From Dirofilaria immitis (taxonomy: Eukaryota > Nematoda > Chromadorea > Rhabditida > Onchocercidae), in the NCBI GenBank assembly GCA_024305405.1, contig JAKNDB010000092.1:4390201-4454200 (forward strand): DNA of 64,000 nt, in the 5' to 3' direction. Below are positions 27,389 to 42,600 of this stretch, piece by piece. How positions within the stretch are numbered: position 1 is the first letter of the stretch; the number at the start of each line of letters is the position of its first letter. The notes beneath the pieces are model-generated. The model had not been told where the DNA came from, made no database searches, and worked only from the letters and a program-made list of their open reading frames with translations. A program made the translations under genes and the position numbers.

Positions 27389-30300
27389 CTAAAATTATAA
27401 ATTAATGTTATGTTTTGAAATACTTCGGAAGAGAATTGAAAGACTAATATTTAAATTAACAATACAAAATATGGCAATTTGAAAATTAACAATATGAAAT
27501 GATGAAAGTCGTATATTATCTTTATATATGCTAAAAATAATTTAAAAAAAAAAAAAAAACAGTTGTAAATTAGAATTTTTAAATATAAATATTCCGATAA
27601 TCTTAAAAAAAAAGATGCAATTTAGACCTTTTAAACTATTCGAATTGAATAAATTGTGAACAAAAAATAAAAAAATTGAATACATCAAGAATTTTGAAAC
27701 CTTTTGCAGCTACATTACATTAATCAGAGAATTTAAATTGCAGTATAATTGTCAAAGAATTCAAATTTCAGCAATGCAGAGCAATTTAATAAATCATTTA
27801 TCGATGACTATGTAAATAGAAAAATGATGAATATCTATACCTTTTGCTCAAAATATCTATAACGGATACATGGTGGACATTTTCTCTGAATAGCAATCGT
27901 TTTTAAGAGTGACAGATGAAGCAATAATAAAAACCAAACTTGATCCATTTACACTGTTACAATAAAATGATACATTGATTAGATTATTAATAAATAATTA
28001 ATTGTATTGTAAAATTTGCATATATCCTAAACAAAATAAACAATTATGTCAAATAATGAATAAAATAAAATTAACAAAATATGTATATCGATAATAAAAT
28101 AATTCCAATGATAAACATACTAATCAAAAGATTATAAAATCGATCGATTAATTTTATGTAAAATTTGAAAGAAAGAAAGAAAGAAATAACTAAACTTTTA
28201 ACTTTTAAACTAAAAAGTTACTTTTCCAAAATATTCTACTGCTTAATGTATACATATACTATTCATATTTTTTTGTTTTAATCCATTTATAGTAAAAAAT
28301 TTTACTTATCTTTTATAGAATATCCTAATTTTAAAAATAAGCAAAAATTAGCACAGTATTTCATCTTTGAGCGCATATATGTTACTTAGAAAACATTAAT
28401 AGAAAACACATTCTAATGTATTAGCAGTAAAATTAGAAGATAAAATCCGACATAATTGTACGTTCTTCTGATTCCAAATTGAATTTCAAAATTTCTCGAA
28501 TCGTGATTACTATTGAATAACAGAAGCTTTTTTTATCTTTCTTCCTGTTGCTTCTTTAGAAAAGATCATACGATTTTTCTATTCTTCAATGATAAATATG
28601 AATAAGAGAAAAATTTTATGAAAAACTTTGATAACTTTTCTAGAATAAAATAACAGTATTAGTATTATATCAGTAATATCAGTATTGAAATTTATTTTTA
28701 AAAATTCGCTTTTACGCAAGATATATTTGTTGTAATTACGAATGAATAATTGAAAATAAATGGATTGCTTTTGTATAGCAAAGAAATGTTCTTTTTCAAA
28801 AGAATGTAGAAATAATTAGAAAATTTAATATTTCATAATGATATATAATACAATATCAATTACCGCATTATTTAAATTCAAATGAAATGTTAAAAATTGA
28901 ATTATATTATGAATAGATATTTTCAAAATAAGTAAGCGATTATATAAATTAATGTAAAATTCAAATGCTAATCCAATTTTTATTCTTATAGAATCATAAT
29001 GCATAAGTATTAGCATAATGTATGTTTTTACAATAGATATATTTATCCTTCAAAAATATTGTATAAGGAAGCGCAATTATATATTTAACAGAAATCTCTA
29101 TTCTATGGAAATACGGTCCATAAAAACGAGCAAACAATTTTTTAAAATGCAATATTGATTTTTTCCAAAAATTTTTAACGAGTGTTTATTGATTCTTTAT
29201 CGATCGAAATCCATAGAGATTACAATTCTAGAATTTAAACTATTTCAATTCACATCAACGATTATCGTTTAAATTCACAAATTATAGCTAATTATTATCA
29301 TTTATGATAGTTAACAACTTGGCAAGAATCATATCGATTTTAAATTCATAGCGTTACCTACTATAGATTCATTAAAAATATCATAAAAAATTATCAATTA
29401 ATATTTTTTTATTTTCAAAATTTTGGATAATTTACTGTCTTTCACAATTTCCGATATTATTATAAAAGAAATTGGTCAATTATGATTCTCAATAATTCCC
29501 GAAAAAAGGTACTTTTCTGATAGAACCTGTTATTTTCTTATTCCATAACCATTTAGTAATGAAAACAAACTTTTTCTGTTAACTGTTTAAAAAAAAATTT
29601 GAAAACAAACTTAAAAGAATTCATACCTTTATATTGCAAATTTTTACAATGCAATAAAATTTTGTTAAAATCCATATGATGAAAAGCAATAAGAATTGAT
29701 GAACAATAGCAAAAAAATCAATTCATTAATAAAACATATTTATTAAAAGAAAAATAATTGCACTAACCTTTTCTATATTTGAAAAAATATTGGCTCTCAA
29801 ATTTAAAAAAAATTTTGTCGCTTTTATTTCATCCATCGGTAAGTTATAAAATGAAAAAACTTTTAATTTTAATAGCTAACAAAACAGTAAAAAATTGCAA
29901 CATTTTAATAAACAATCAAATAAAATGATATAAAATTACAAAAAATTCAATAAAAATTATTATAATTATATTAACAACATAATAAATTATTTAAAAAATA
30001 TTTCTTTAAATACAGATATCAATAGTAATATAGCATTAAAATTATAATATACAAATATATTATAAATTTTAAATTAAACTCTAAATTAATTGTTGAAGCT
30101 TTTTTAATTATAAAGTTAATAGAAAAAACAATTTTTTTCTTCATTATTTCCGTTACTCAAAATTTTTTACTATTGCCAGAAAATGAAATGTTTTGATTTT
30201 GCCGAAAGTAATTAATTCATTCTTGTTTTTTCACCCATATGATTGTCGAAAGAAAGGAATAACAAAATCAAAAAAAAAAAAATAAAAAATGGGAAATAAA

Positions 30301-32070
30301 AAATCATTGTTCCACTAAAATGATACAAACCGGAAATAGTTAATTATATCTCTATGCACAGGTAGTAATTAACAAAGGAAGTATGTCCCATTTAATTTTC
30401 AAAAAATAAAAAAATTATAAAAATGAAAGCATTGATGAAATATATTTCGAAATATTATAAAATAGAAGAATTCAAAATTCAAATATGGTTGACAATATTT
30501 GTCAATAATCATTATTTGCTAGTATTGATGATTATTGTAAATGATTCGATAACATACATCTGTAATTAATATGCTAATTGAAGTTATTTATTTATTTATT
30601 TGACAGAATGTTTCGGATAAAAACTGTTTTAAAAAAATGTTAAAATCTTTATTAGTAAAATTCATTGACTAGAATTCTATTCAAATTTCTTTGATAGTTA
30701 AATTACGATATTTAATAATATTCATATATAGTGCAATAAATGCAAGGAATTTTGTAAGAAATTTGTAGGAATGAAACATTACTTCAATCAATTTATGCAA
30801 TTAAAAGCATAACTTTGATATACGAAGCTTAAAAATGGAATCTTTAGATTTGTAGCTAATCAAATAAAAGTGAAAATGTTGATATTCTATATGAAGGTTG
30901 AAGTATCTATTGCTATGTTAAAGATAATTACGAGAACAATTTGAATATTTAGAACAAAGATTAAGTAAAACTGAAAAATCGAAATTATAAAATTGTTGAA
31001 AAAAACTTGAAAATATTCATTGAGTCCTATCCAACATTTCAAACAAAATTTGCAGCTATAGAAAAGAAACAATTATATGTATCGAAGATATTATAAAAGC
31101 AATATTAGAGTTTTACTTGAAATTATGAACCAACCTAATTTCATCTCATTATATCAGTTACATTTAACCAAATATATATATGTATGTATTTTTTATAATT
31201 ACTTGATAATTTCGTATTATAATTAGATGTTGGACATATGCTGAATTATTTATATTAGTAATTAATTATCTGTTTTGATAAAATTATCCATTTCGATAAA
31301 TTTACCAAATATTTCAACAATATTCAACGGTTAAGCAATCATTGATTATAATTCGATTAATTTTAATTTGCTTCTAAGTGTGATGAGAATTTCTTCATTT
31401 CATTGTTGTTTTTCTTTTTTAAATTTAATATGATTTCTTTCTTATGTATTAAAAACAAAAGAGAAGAAAAAGAATTAAAAACTTGAGAATTAGAGAAGAA
31501 AACGTTCCCGTTAGTGCAATAGATTTTATTTTTTACATTTCAAATGGGATATGCCACTTTTTCGGTTAATTTAATAGTATTAGACAATGTGATCTTCTTT
31601 TTTAAATCGAATAAGTAAAGTTGTAACATACCAGTGAACTCATTTAATTATCCTTATCGATAACTGATTAATTAATTACTCATTTTAATAAAATCATCTA
31701 TTTTAACAAATTTATCAGTTAGTTTAAGCTTTTCTAATACACTCTCATTTTTTCTAACAATTTAAAAAAATGAAACGTACGGTAGGAATAAAAATAAGAA
31801 TGATAAAATAAGCCATAGCAAAACCTTTTTGTATAAAAGAAAACAAAAAACAATTGCAAACGAAAGGCAAAAGATCACAGAATTTTTTAAATTCTTCTTA
31901 AATATTGTTTTGATAAAACAAATAAAAGGAAATGTTCAATTTTTTAATTTGATTTAAAAATGATGGACACTGTAAAAGGGTATTGCTAATATAGTTCATA
32001 TGAAATTAACAATTCAAAATTTTTGTTGGTCCATATTTGCTTACTAATCTTTGGTTTAATAAATTAAAAC
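27389..32070. other. Gene-poor AT-rich region
   Basis: About 4.7 kb of AT-rich sequence with poly-A and poly-T runs. I found no open reading with splice sites, no RNA gene and no clear repeat. Open frames such as those at 28825-29016 and 30887-31072 on the - strand are composition artefacts. Confidence 0.45.
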
Positions 32071-32529
32071 ATGGTGCGTACTGATGAAAACAAAAAATTA
32101 AGCTTGAATTATGGTGTTATCACGCTAAACGAATTCAACATGATGGATTATTATAGCGAAAATTACCGTAACCTAGTTCGATTAATAAACAATCATGCTC
32201 AAAACAAGATGTGGGTGAGCCATCAGATAATGGAAATATAATCGATAGGCTATGCAACTTTTCCTTCAATAGCATAAAATCAATTTCTACAGCATAAATA
32301 GTTCTGGCGATAGAGAGATCAGAGGTCAAACTAAGTCATTAATAATGGTAAGGATGTTCGTAACTAAAAATAGCCAGAAAATTTCGTTGGTTGCTTCATT
32401 GATTATCTTCATAAAACTTCTTTTTTGATATCACGTTTTAAGGATATCCCGAACTCTTCAACAGATAATAAATCTTATAACAATCAGATAACAACAGATA
32501 ATAAATCAGATAATAAAATCTTAACATAA
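32071..32529 (+). CDS. Possible small two-exon gene, unrecognised
   Basis: An ATG at 32071 opens 48 codons with normal amino-acid use (MVRTDENKKLSLNYG, then LNEFNMMDYYSENYRNLV), ending at a GTGAGC donor after 32214. A phase-matching open exon, 32443-32529, starts DIPNSSTDNKSYNN and stops at TAA, giving about 76 aa. The first exon looks far more protein-like than the surroundings. The acceptor of the second exon lacks a good pyrimidine tract, so its use is a guess. No family is recognised. Confidence 0.3.
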
Positions 32530-33449
32530 TATATGGAAAAGTTTTTAATATATATATTAAATTTAGTTTAGAAAATATCGAAAAAACTACTATAAATCAA
32601 AAATTCATTACGGAATGAAAATTTCGCATGATTCGAAAATTGCACGAAATAAATGAGAAGTTGTGTGGTGCTAATTAAAACGGTGCTTGTATATCAATTA
32701 ATGAGTCGGCAAAACAAAAGAGATGGAAAAGAATAATTTTATTACTCTTCCCTTGATTTGATTTTAACAGAACTGTAAAAAGGACCCGAAATTGAAATGA
32801 AACCACAAATACATAAATATAGATAGACGCAAAAAAACATAAAGCAGAGATGCAATGATAAAAAGATGGAACTGGGATATTCGTGATATGACTCGAAAAT
32901 TTTGCTTTTGAAATTGAGTTTAAATATTCAATTGAAGTAAAAATAACTTACAAATACCTATGAAACTTCTCCATTATTCCCTCTTGAATTTCTATCAAGG
33001 AATTATGAAAATAAAAACTAGGAAGAAGGTCAAAATATTTCAAAATATGATTTGAACTGAAATTTTTTTCTTGGTAGTCTGGATTTTTTTGCTCTTCTAT
33101 TAAGCATCCTCTTAATTGCACTATTCTTTAATAAACAACATTACTGCTCTGAAGTTAGCATGAATTTTCTTTTTTCTTACATCAAAATTTTTTAGTGAGA
33201 AAGACAAGAATTTCATTAAATGCTATAATAAAAACAACATTACTATATCCATGTTGTATATAAAAATGTAAGTTTTCCTTGAATGTTTCAGCGCGACAAG
33301 TATGAAATCATATATTTTTAAACAGATTTAGAACTAATAAAGCTAACAACATATGTAAAATACGCCCCAAGATATAGGAATTTTGAAATAATAGACAGCT
33401 TCATCAGCATCGTTACAAATATGTGAAGTAGTAATCCAAATCTAATAGA
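32530..33449. other. Intergenic region
   Basis: AT-rich spacer 3' of the F-box gene. I see nothing coding or repeated in it. Confidence 0.5.
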
Positions 33450-36400
33450 CTATACAATTTGTTCGACACGCTGTTGATTTCGATTCTCACTAGGATAAAT
33501 CGTTTCCGAAAAAGCTTGCTTTACTGTCGGAAATAAAGCGACGCGGTCATGAATGAATTTTTCCGGAACATTAAATCTGCATTCCGATAAATGGCTACTT
33601 AAAATAGTCGTACTCGCACTTATCCATTCATGAATCGGTTGCTGACATTTACTGAATTCCACATCTATAACAGAAAAACTACTTCAAAGTATAAGAAATA
33701 CGATACTATTTTTTTACCATTAACTACTTTATTAAATGTCTTATCTTTCTTTACACTTACTATCTGGAATATAAGATATAGATTAGCATCTTAAATCATT
33801 TATGATAAAATAAATGGGAAAATCCATAATAAGAGAAATAAATTAACAAAAAGACAAGCGAAAAATTAAACAACTAGAGCATCTATCTGATGGCTATATG
33901 ATAACTTTGATAAATTATTCGGAAGTTGATTGCCGTTATCTAACCACTAGAAATTAATAAATACTACAGTAAATGAAATCAGTCATGAAATACATATAAA
34001 AATTAATCGTACAAAAAATTGCTCAAACGCACATTTCCAACCTGCCTGTTAAAGAACTTCGTTCACATATTTGAGAGAAAAATTCATGTGCTTTGCAATG
34101 ATCGATTTATTTCATATGAAATTGTGTTTCACGGTGAAATTTTATCTATTACATGAAAGTGAATTCACCTAAAACAATAAACTGCAATAAATTTCATAGA
34201 ATTCAGATTTAAATAACTTACAAAACATTTTTCTGACCAATTTCCGCTTTCGGCTCGTTCCCATTTGATATGTACTATTGCAAAATCAGAAGCCATTTTG
34301 AAGCACATCAATCGCATATGTCTACATGTTGACGATAAACAACGCAATGAAGAACTATCCAAATATTGCAGAATTTCAATCAATATTAATGGTGGCAAAT
34401 CACACAGCGGTGAACTATCACAAGGTAAAATCATTGTCTCGGGTGGACGATGTACAATGCAACTCAGATAGCGATTATATCTGTACAAAAGAATTTTTAG
34501 AAAGGATGAAATAAAAAGAAAGAACTTAAGCAGATTTTCTTAATTAATAAAACACAAAAATAAAAAAGCAAAAAAATTTTAAAAACTAGACGTAACAAAA
34601 AAATTGCAAATTTTGACTATAATAATGCATCGTCTAATAATATACAATATTTGATCACATGAAGGATTTCTTACGAACAATCATAATGAAGCTATCAAAT
34701 CAGTTACGAGCATAAATTAAACTTTCGATAGTTAGGGAATACTAAAAACATGAAAAACCAAATAAACAAAGAAAAATAGACCTTAATTCGCCCCAACATG
34801 GCTTGGCTTTGCTATAATAAAGGGACATCCATCGATATACATCGGGCAACGTCTTATGTAGTCGTCAGTTCCCATATGTGACAATTCGTAATGAGTACAG
34901 TACTCATCACGACGAAAGCTTTCGTTGCAACAAAACGTATATACTGAAATCCCTTTTGAATACACGGCATATTTTCACCTTTCGAGCGAATACCGAAAAA
35001 CGTTCACGTCCAATATTCAACTATAACAGGAATTAAGTAAAATTATGTGGATTTATAGTTGTTAATAAAAACATGATATAACTACATTTATTGTTAAGAT
35101 GAAAAATAACTGAATAAAGATAATATCCGATAATTTAATACTTTTTTGTCTCGATTAACAAATAGCCCAAATTTCAACGATCAATTCCCGATTTATTGCT
35201 TTGTCCACGTTAACGTTATGAAATAAAAGATTCTTTCCCTTACAACATATATTACAGAATACTAAAATGTAAGATCCAGTATAGTTTTTCAACTTTACAC
35301 TACTCATTTGACGAAGATATATTGTTAATGATTTTAGATGAAATAATGCACAACCCACCAAAAATATCACCGCCATATTTAAGTTATCTACGGTTAGAGT
35401 ATCATTTCTCACAACTAAAAATGACTCATTTCATAGATTGATGATATTAATTTCCAAAACTTACACATAAATGTCTTTTATCATAGAATGAGGGCAAACG
35501 TGATACTTTAACAGATGGTATCACTTCCTTTGCAGCAATTTCACTTCTTTCGAAACTAATGTTACCCAGCACGTGAAGATGTTGACTACTTGGATCAGAT
35601 TTACACAAATAGCAATTTTCAAATGGAGAACGTTTAAGTTTCAATTGAATTTCCTGAAAACCAATTAAGCGAACGTATTTAATACATCTGCCTTATGTTA
35701 TTAGTCTTTCTTTATCAGCCTCAGGCAACATGAAGACAGGATTCCAAGACAAGCATTTTCCATATTACTCATAACTGTCACAAAATTAACACACACAAAG
35801 TGAATAGCAGGCTATTTTTAAGGAAATCCATTGCTAGTTTTCTCCTTCCAAGTTGCATCCACCGATATTACTATCATTTAGAGGCATTCATTACGAAAAA
35901 AATGCATAAAATTTACCTCAAAAGATAATCCAAAAACAAAGTTATAACTAAAGGCTTTTCAGAAAACCTTTTGCCTATTTTCTTCGTCACTGCTGTCCTC
36001 GTCTTCAAAATGGGACAACTTTTCGAGCGATAATCTTAATGGCATCAGCGGATGACATGGGTTCTGGAAATCAGTTAGATGTTGTCGATCTTTGCGACTT
36101 ACCCGATAAGAATCGATGATTGCTTCCTAAAAAAATAAGGACGAAGAAAATATTTCTCAATACAAGACAACCGCGAATCAAAATTTCGTATGTATTGATA
36201 TAATTTCATAACCATAAGATCTTCGAATAAATAAATTGATTCCGGCCAATTAATAATGTCTGAAGTCTTTCAACGCGAAATAAAGGGAAAAAACCTGATC
36301 AAGGAAAAAAACCTGATCAACCAGTGCGGCACAAACATCAATTTCACGGTCATCTATTTGGGACTCTATTTCCCACTGTTCCAGACCTTTTGCGATACGT

Positions 36401-37591
36401 TTCAATTTGCGTTTTGCGTAATTACTAAGGGTTCGTCTATTCCACTGTACCGAACAACATATTGCAGATGCACAACAATGTTCCAAATGCTGCGACATTC
36501 GATCGCGCCGTAACAAGACTGGACAACCGAATGCTGCGCATAGACATGGCACGTATGCCTTAAAGCATTTCACTAATTTATATAATTTCAAAATATCAAA
36601 TTTTTAAATATTAATGGAGCAACCCTTGCCGTAACAAACTGATCAATATTTTTGAAAAGCTATCAACTGTATTCTTGGCCAAAACTAGGGAGGCGATAAA
36701 GATTATATATCAGAAAAGGCATTTATAATATAGACTGAATTATCTAATGTTGGGTTAAATGTCAAGCACATGTAACAATGCTTTCCTGTTGAATGATAAT
36801 AATGTTTTCATAGAAAACCACATGATTGCAACAAATCTTTTTATTGTTATTTTTATATTTGGAGCATATTATTTTCTGATCTTATTAATTAGCAAAACAT
36901 ATCTCCACGTGATAGTAGAGCTTGGCACTGAAAATCTCTACACACCAATTTTCTCTCTCTTAATTATTGCGAAAGCTCTGCTCAATATTTTTCTCGAAGA
37001 AAAAAGGCATCAACCATTACTTAGTTTTGATGATTCACACAATTATATTTCACGCCAATTAACATGCGTAATTATCATTTCTGAAATTTACGTAGCTTGA
37101 CCAATACTGTTCCATAGTTTCGATTACTCAATGAGAAAAAGCGCTTATTAATAGAAAATTAATTTATTATTTCACTGATTTGACAATATTTGAAATAAAA
37201 AATAAAAACTAACTTTGGCACAAATCGATAAATGATCTTCAAGCTTACAACCATGCAATGTGGCATGACACTCAGGACATGAACGTAACGCGCAGCGATT
37301 ATATCGGCAATCGATATAGAAGCAATACATGCAATGAATGTGATCGTCAATATCGATCGAATCAAACGTTATTGAATGTATCGTTTTCGCCCGTGTCTTA
37401 TTATCATGATCTTCATTTGTATCCATGATATATATTTTTTCATTTATTGGATATAACATTGAATCATTATCTGAAATTTTATTATATATTTTGAATTTTT
37501 TCTTTTTACAAGACATATATGAAATAACAAAGAAATCATATTTGATTTCTTCGTTTTCCTCATTAATTTCATGATTAGTATAATTATTCAA
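33450..37591 (-). CDS. FBXO30/FBXO40-like F-box protein with TRAF-type zinc fingers
   Basis: Exons: 37214-37591, 36313-36558, 35968-36126, 35465-35653, 35160-35414, 34782-35020, 34222-34480, 33450-33664; roughly 645 aa. The N-terminal zinc-finger region reads HCMYCFYIDC, SCPECHATLHGC, then PCLCAAFGCP and HLEHC, followed by ICCSVQWNRR, matching the CCTMEWNRW motif of FBXO30. A Cys-His segment FRRDEYCTHY with RCPMYIDGCPF follows, then an F-box (LCDLPPLILIEILQYLDSS) and an IKWER motif, as in the vertebrate pair. Family role: substrate adaptor of an SCF (Skp1-cullin) ubiquitin ligase. Homopolymer losses are likely at 33659-33660, 34791-34794, 34951-34953 and 34996-35000. The 35160/35020 junction phase is unresolved (frame read through it meets a TGA). 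The start codon is uncertain; later in-frame ATGs exist. Confidence 0.85.
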
Positions 37592-39689
37592 TTATCATAA
37601 TTATTTAATCGCGAAAATGCAATTATTTAATTTCGCAATTATATAATTCCAAATAGAAAAGTCGTATAATTAAATACCATTATATATGAATCAAATTATA
37701 GCAGAAAGCATTGTTATAAAATGGAAAGACACATGTAATGCATATCTATCACGAAATAATCATAATCATATCATGCAAACCACATAAATATCACGTGAAG
37801 CATGGGTACATAGACACATCTTGAAATAAGTTATGTGAATTTAAACTTTTAGAAGAAAGCAGCAACTTGCCTAACAATAATAAATACTGCTACTCTGACA
37901 ATTTGTTATCTTCCTCATTTATCATTATACGCTGTCTCGTAAGTCTCATCAATTTCTGCCATCTCTTCAAATTTAATCATTTTTCCTTCTCATCTCAATC
38001 ATTGATACAATTATAATTATTTCTACACTATTTTTTTTACTCTCAATCTCATCTATTACAATATCTTCTAGATTGAATTGGTCTTTGAATTTTCTTTCAT
38101 TTTTCATAATAGTTAAATTAAAGCAAATTTTTCCAAATATATCCAACGATTGGATTATTCTTTGAATAGTTAATTTATTATAAGATTAATCCTAAAAATT
38201 TTGTTAAATTATTCATGGAATAATACAAAGTACAATAGGAGAAGAACGAGGAATATTAATAAGAAATGAGAGATATGAATAGTGAAAATAAACTCTAATT
38301 TGAAATTTTGATTTATGCATTTTTTTAATGCTAGCCAAGAATAATATATTGTAATTAATGATGGATGTGTATAAAAAGAAATTAGAGAAGTAAGAATTTC
38401 AATTCGTAAATTAAAATTCTGGTCTAAAAATTTACTTTTCTTTTTTAAATTAATGAAAATGGTATGATAGAAATGATGACTAAAACCATACAGGGATTCT
38501 CGGAAAGGATCAATGATAATATTGATTTAGATGACGTTTAAATTGTTCGTTGCTTTTCATCAGTTATGCTATCTATCGTATCAGATTGATATTGATTAGT
38601 ATGAGGCTCCTTTATCGTTTTAGTTTATTGTAATTACCCAGAATATTGCAAATCCGATAATTATTCTGGAATACTATTTTAGATATAATATTTGGATATT
38701 TGGATATCATATCCAAATGATTGAAGGAATAGCCATGTGTCGATTGACGACAATAACGAACAACCAAGCGATCAATTTTATTCGTGATATTTTCTGATAA
38801 CAGAAGTGGAAGATAAATTATTTGTCAGCCGATAAAATCTTGATCATTACTATTTGTCGGTGTCCAAAAAGCTTCCACGATGGTCATTCATAAATAATAA
38901 TTTGAAATTTCTATATATATTTAAATAACGGAAATTTTTCGATATTGTCGAAATAATCAAAACAATTTGTATTATAGAAATATTTCAGGAATACTAAGGA
39001 AATTTTTAATATAACGGTTATTTTATATAATATTTCTAAAATAAATCATTTCTTTCATTTTCATCTTCTTGTTACATGAATTGGTTGAAATGTTGTAAAC
39101 ATCTTCTAGTTTAATAATCAAACCTTTGCTTGGAATATTGTAAATATCTTTTCTAATCCAATAATCAAGTTTATAGTTTTTGGCTAAATATGTTATAAAC
39201 AAAATCTCTCACCATATAAATACTAAGAATGATCTGAATAGAAGAGGGGAATGAAAAACTCTTTGGTTAGCCGCTCAGTTGATTGGATCAAATATGCTAC
39301 AATTCGGTTTAATTCATTATCATCATATTTCACTATGCTACAACTCCAATAAATTTTCAAAAAATGATATCTTCTGATAATTTTCTTATAACGAAATCAC
39401 GAATAAATCCTTCTTTAATTGATAAATTTTCCTCTACCAAAATTAGTCGTCTGTGCCAAATAACATCAAGAAAAAAATCTCCTATCAGATTTTTATCGCA
39501 TCAAAAGTCCAAATTATTCCTAAATCTCTCTATCGTATAATTTAACATGTTTGCGATGTATTCAAAAGATTTCTTCGTGAGATTATGGCAAACATTTTGG
39601 AAACTAAAAATATATGTATATATAATAGAAATGCTTGAATTGAAACAGAAATCCAAGCAGGAAAATAATGATTCTCTCACTATCGTTAA
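37592..39689. other. Intergenic region
   Basis: About 2.1 kb between the 5' end of the F-box gene and the 3' end of the next - strand gene, so it may hold the F-box gene promoter. The only structure I see is a near-perfect hairpin at 38698-38718 (listed separately). Confidence 0.45.
38698..38718. repeat. Short perfect inverted repeat
   Basis: Arms atttggatat and atatccaaat flank a single central base, giving a 10-bp palindrome with one-base centre. In AT-rich DNA this can occur by chance; no function is implied. Confidence 0.6.
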
Positions 39690-42600
39690 TCAATTTTTCG
39701 CAGCTCTTTCACGTGCTTGTCGTTCCTTACGTAATTCTTTGCGACTTTTTGGTGGTTCAGTTCGTAACGGAATTTGCTCAAATTTACGTCGTCGTTTCGA
39801 ACTTGAAGCTGATTCTTGACTACTACTTGTTTGAATTCCAATCGATTCTGGAACTGAAGAACTTCCAACAGCAGTTTCTGTTTCTTTTTGACCACTAGCA
39901 GCAGCTGCATAAGTAAATATCGGAGCACTACGTTCCGCAATTGTGGTAGGAATCGAATCGTGAGGACTTTTTAATGGTACTGTTGGAGAAGTAGGAGAAG
40001 TGGTACTATCTTGAACTGAAACTATTTCACTTGTCACATTTCCATTTCTTGAAGTATGCTTAAGCCCCTCAACTAGAACTTCAGACCAAAGTCTTCGCTC
40101 ACTATTGCCAGCTTTACTTGCAGTACTTTCTTGTGCTGTATGCATTACGGTAGGAATAGTCTGATAATCAGAGAGGTTATCGGATTCTGCTGGATGCTTT
40201 TGTATCGGACACCAATTTTTGTCCATTGATATGGATGTTTCGGTATTAAGACTTCTAGTTGTTAAAGGTGACGTGGATTCAAATGCTGGAATAATGAATG
40301 AACAAAGAGGTGATGGCGCTAATCCTATTGGTCCTCTTATTGGAGTTGGCGCATTTACGGTTTCTGCCCCAGATATCGTATAGACAGATGATGACAACGA
40401 TTGATCATGCCTTGGTGATAAAATTAAATCATCCTGCAAAACCATCAAATTTCAATTAATTATATGGCTTAAACATTCAATAATTTACTATTTCATATCA
40501 TCAATTTAAATCTTTATTTACTTCCTTTATTTATTAACTTAATTTTTTTCTTTAGTTCGAAACGTTCGAATTTTTCTTCAAACGATTTCGCTACTATGTG
40601 TTTCGATGTTAAAAAAATAATTTTTTCTACTTACGAAAATTTAGTAAGTATTCGTAAATGCATAAATTTATATAATTGGAATTAACAGTTTAAAAAAAAA
40701 AACTTAAAAACAAAAAAACGAATCAAACCAAAAATTGAGCATAAATTGCATCCATTAAGAAAAATTTGTATAATTGGTCCCAATTCTGGTATTTCAAATG
40801 ATTTATTTATTATGTCTCGACGCTAAAAAATAGTAGTTTTTTCAATTCGCAAAAAACTCTTTAGTATTTATTCATTCATTATATTACTAATTTATTATGT
40901 AAACCAATATTACAATATTAGTTTATTATATTATTATACCAATTTACCATATTTAGTAGTTATTATTGCTAAATCTAAATTTTACTTCATTACCAATTAA
41001 AAACCATTGCATATTATATCCTATATTAATATCCATTTTTATTCACTTTTAATAGTTTTTTCAATAATTTAGGGAATCTGAAAATCAATTTTTATTAATA
41101 TATGAAATTAAAAAGTTTATTTTTTAATAAATAAATAAAATTAACAAAAGAAGTGAGCGACAAACATTTTCAACCATATTAATAATAAGCTTGAAATTAA
41201 CATTATCCAATAATGCTGGTGCAAGGTATATTTGTTCAATATTATTTCGAAGCCAAAATAAAATTGCTTTGTAAATTTCCATAACCCATTCAGCTTCTTG
41301 TAACATTGGCGAAGAAATGAGTGCGTAAAGCATTTCGAATGATATCTATTTGAAAAAATTTTGAAATCAAAAAATTTATTTCAAATTATTGAAAAGGAAA
41401 ATTATCATTCAACAGTTTTTGTAATGTTCTCTAACGATCGTATCATTACTTCTATTATGTACCGCAACTGCAAGATGACAGATTGTTCCATTTCTCTTTC
41501 ATAGATATAATTAATTAATTAAAATATGGTAAAAGAGTATAGAAAAAAATTATTTCTCTTTACCTTCCGAAATTCCGAACTTATTATAATAGTACGAAAT
41601 TTTTTTGCTGCAACGTCAACAACCATATTTCGATACTGTGAACGCCTAAATAAAAAATTTGAATTAATTTTAGGGCGAATAATTTGTAAAAAAATTGAAA
41701 TAATAAATATTTAAAGTAATATCATTGCATTATTTAATACTCTATTAGGAGTTTTTTTGCATCATAAATCTTGAATTCTTTTTATCGAAATTCGTTTGAA
41801 CTAGAAAAAGATTTTTGTACACATGGCAAACTATGAATTCCTATTTTTCTATTCGTTTGAATTATATCAAGATTTCTCGGACAATTAGAATTTTTTTTCA
41901 TAATAAATCCTTTTTTGAATTATTTTTCCTTATATAAATTTGACTGAATAGTAACTGTTAATGGCGGTAATCTATATAGTCAATCAATAAAGTAACAAAG
42001 ATGATGAATAAAGTCCTTCAGAAATCCTCGAAGCTAAGTAATACGGGTAGCAGACTAATGCTGAATTATGTGGAGATAGCGATCGGGCTTTTCTGCTTTC
42101 ATACTTGATTAAATTTGATTAAAAAAAACAATTAATGAAACCAACGGAGGTAAGCAAGCAACAACAATATACAATAATGGAATTGCAGTTGACGTATTTT
42201 CTAATATGCGTGCGGTCATTTCTTCACAAATCAGTGATACCAATGAAACCACCTGAAAACAATTTTTATGTCAAAATTTGAGTACATTTGAAAAGGAGCA
42301 GATTTAATCATAAGTTGCAATTATGTTTAATAATCATAAATAGGATACACCTCATAAGTATTGCTTTATTTTGAAAAAGGGCAGATCTACCTGTTTGGTT
42401 TTAACTATTAAAAAGAATATCGGTTCTATGAGTAACTTAAAAACTAAAGAGTTTTCAACACATCAAAATATATTATATATTCCCGAAATCTGTCTATTCC
42501 ATTCATATTCCTGAACAAATTATTTATTGTTCCTATTAGTTGCAATTTACTCATTTACTTATTGTTTCTCTAATTCTTTCGCCCATTTTTTACCTCTGTA

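Noticed and set aside
36759..37100. 113-codon open frame on the + strand
   Set aside because: Lies inside an intron of the F-box gene on the opposite strand; hydrophobic AT-driven translation without support.
42020..42100. Weak 5S rRNA resemblance (cgaagctaagtaa...cgggtagcagactaatgct)
   Set aside because: Only the internal part is similar, the 5' half and the closing stem do not fit, and nematode 5S differs at these positions.
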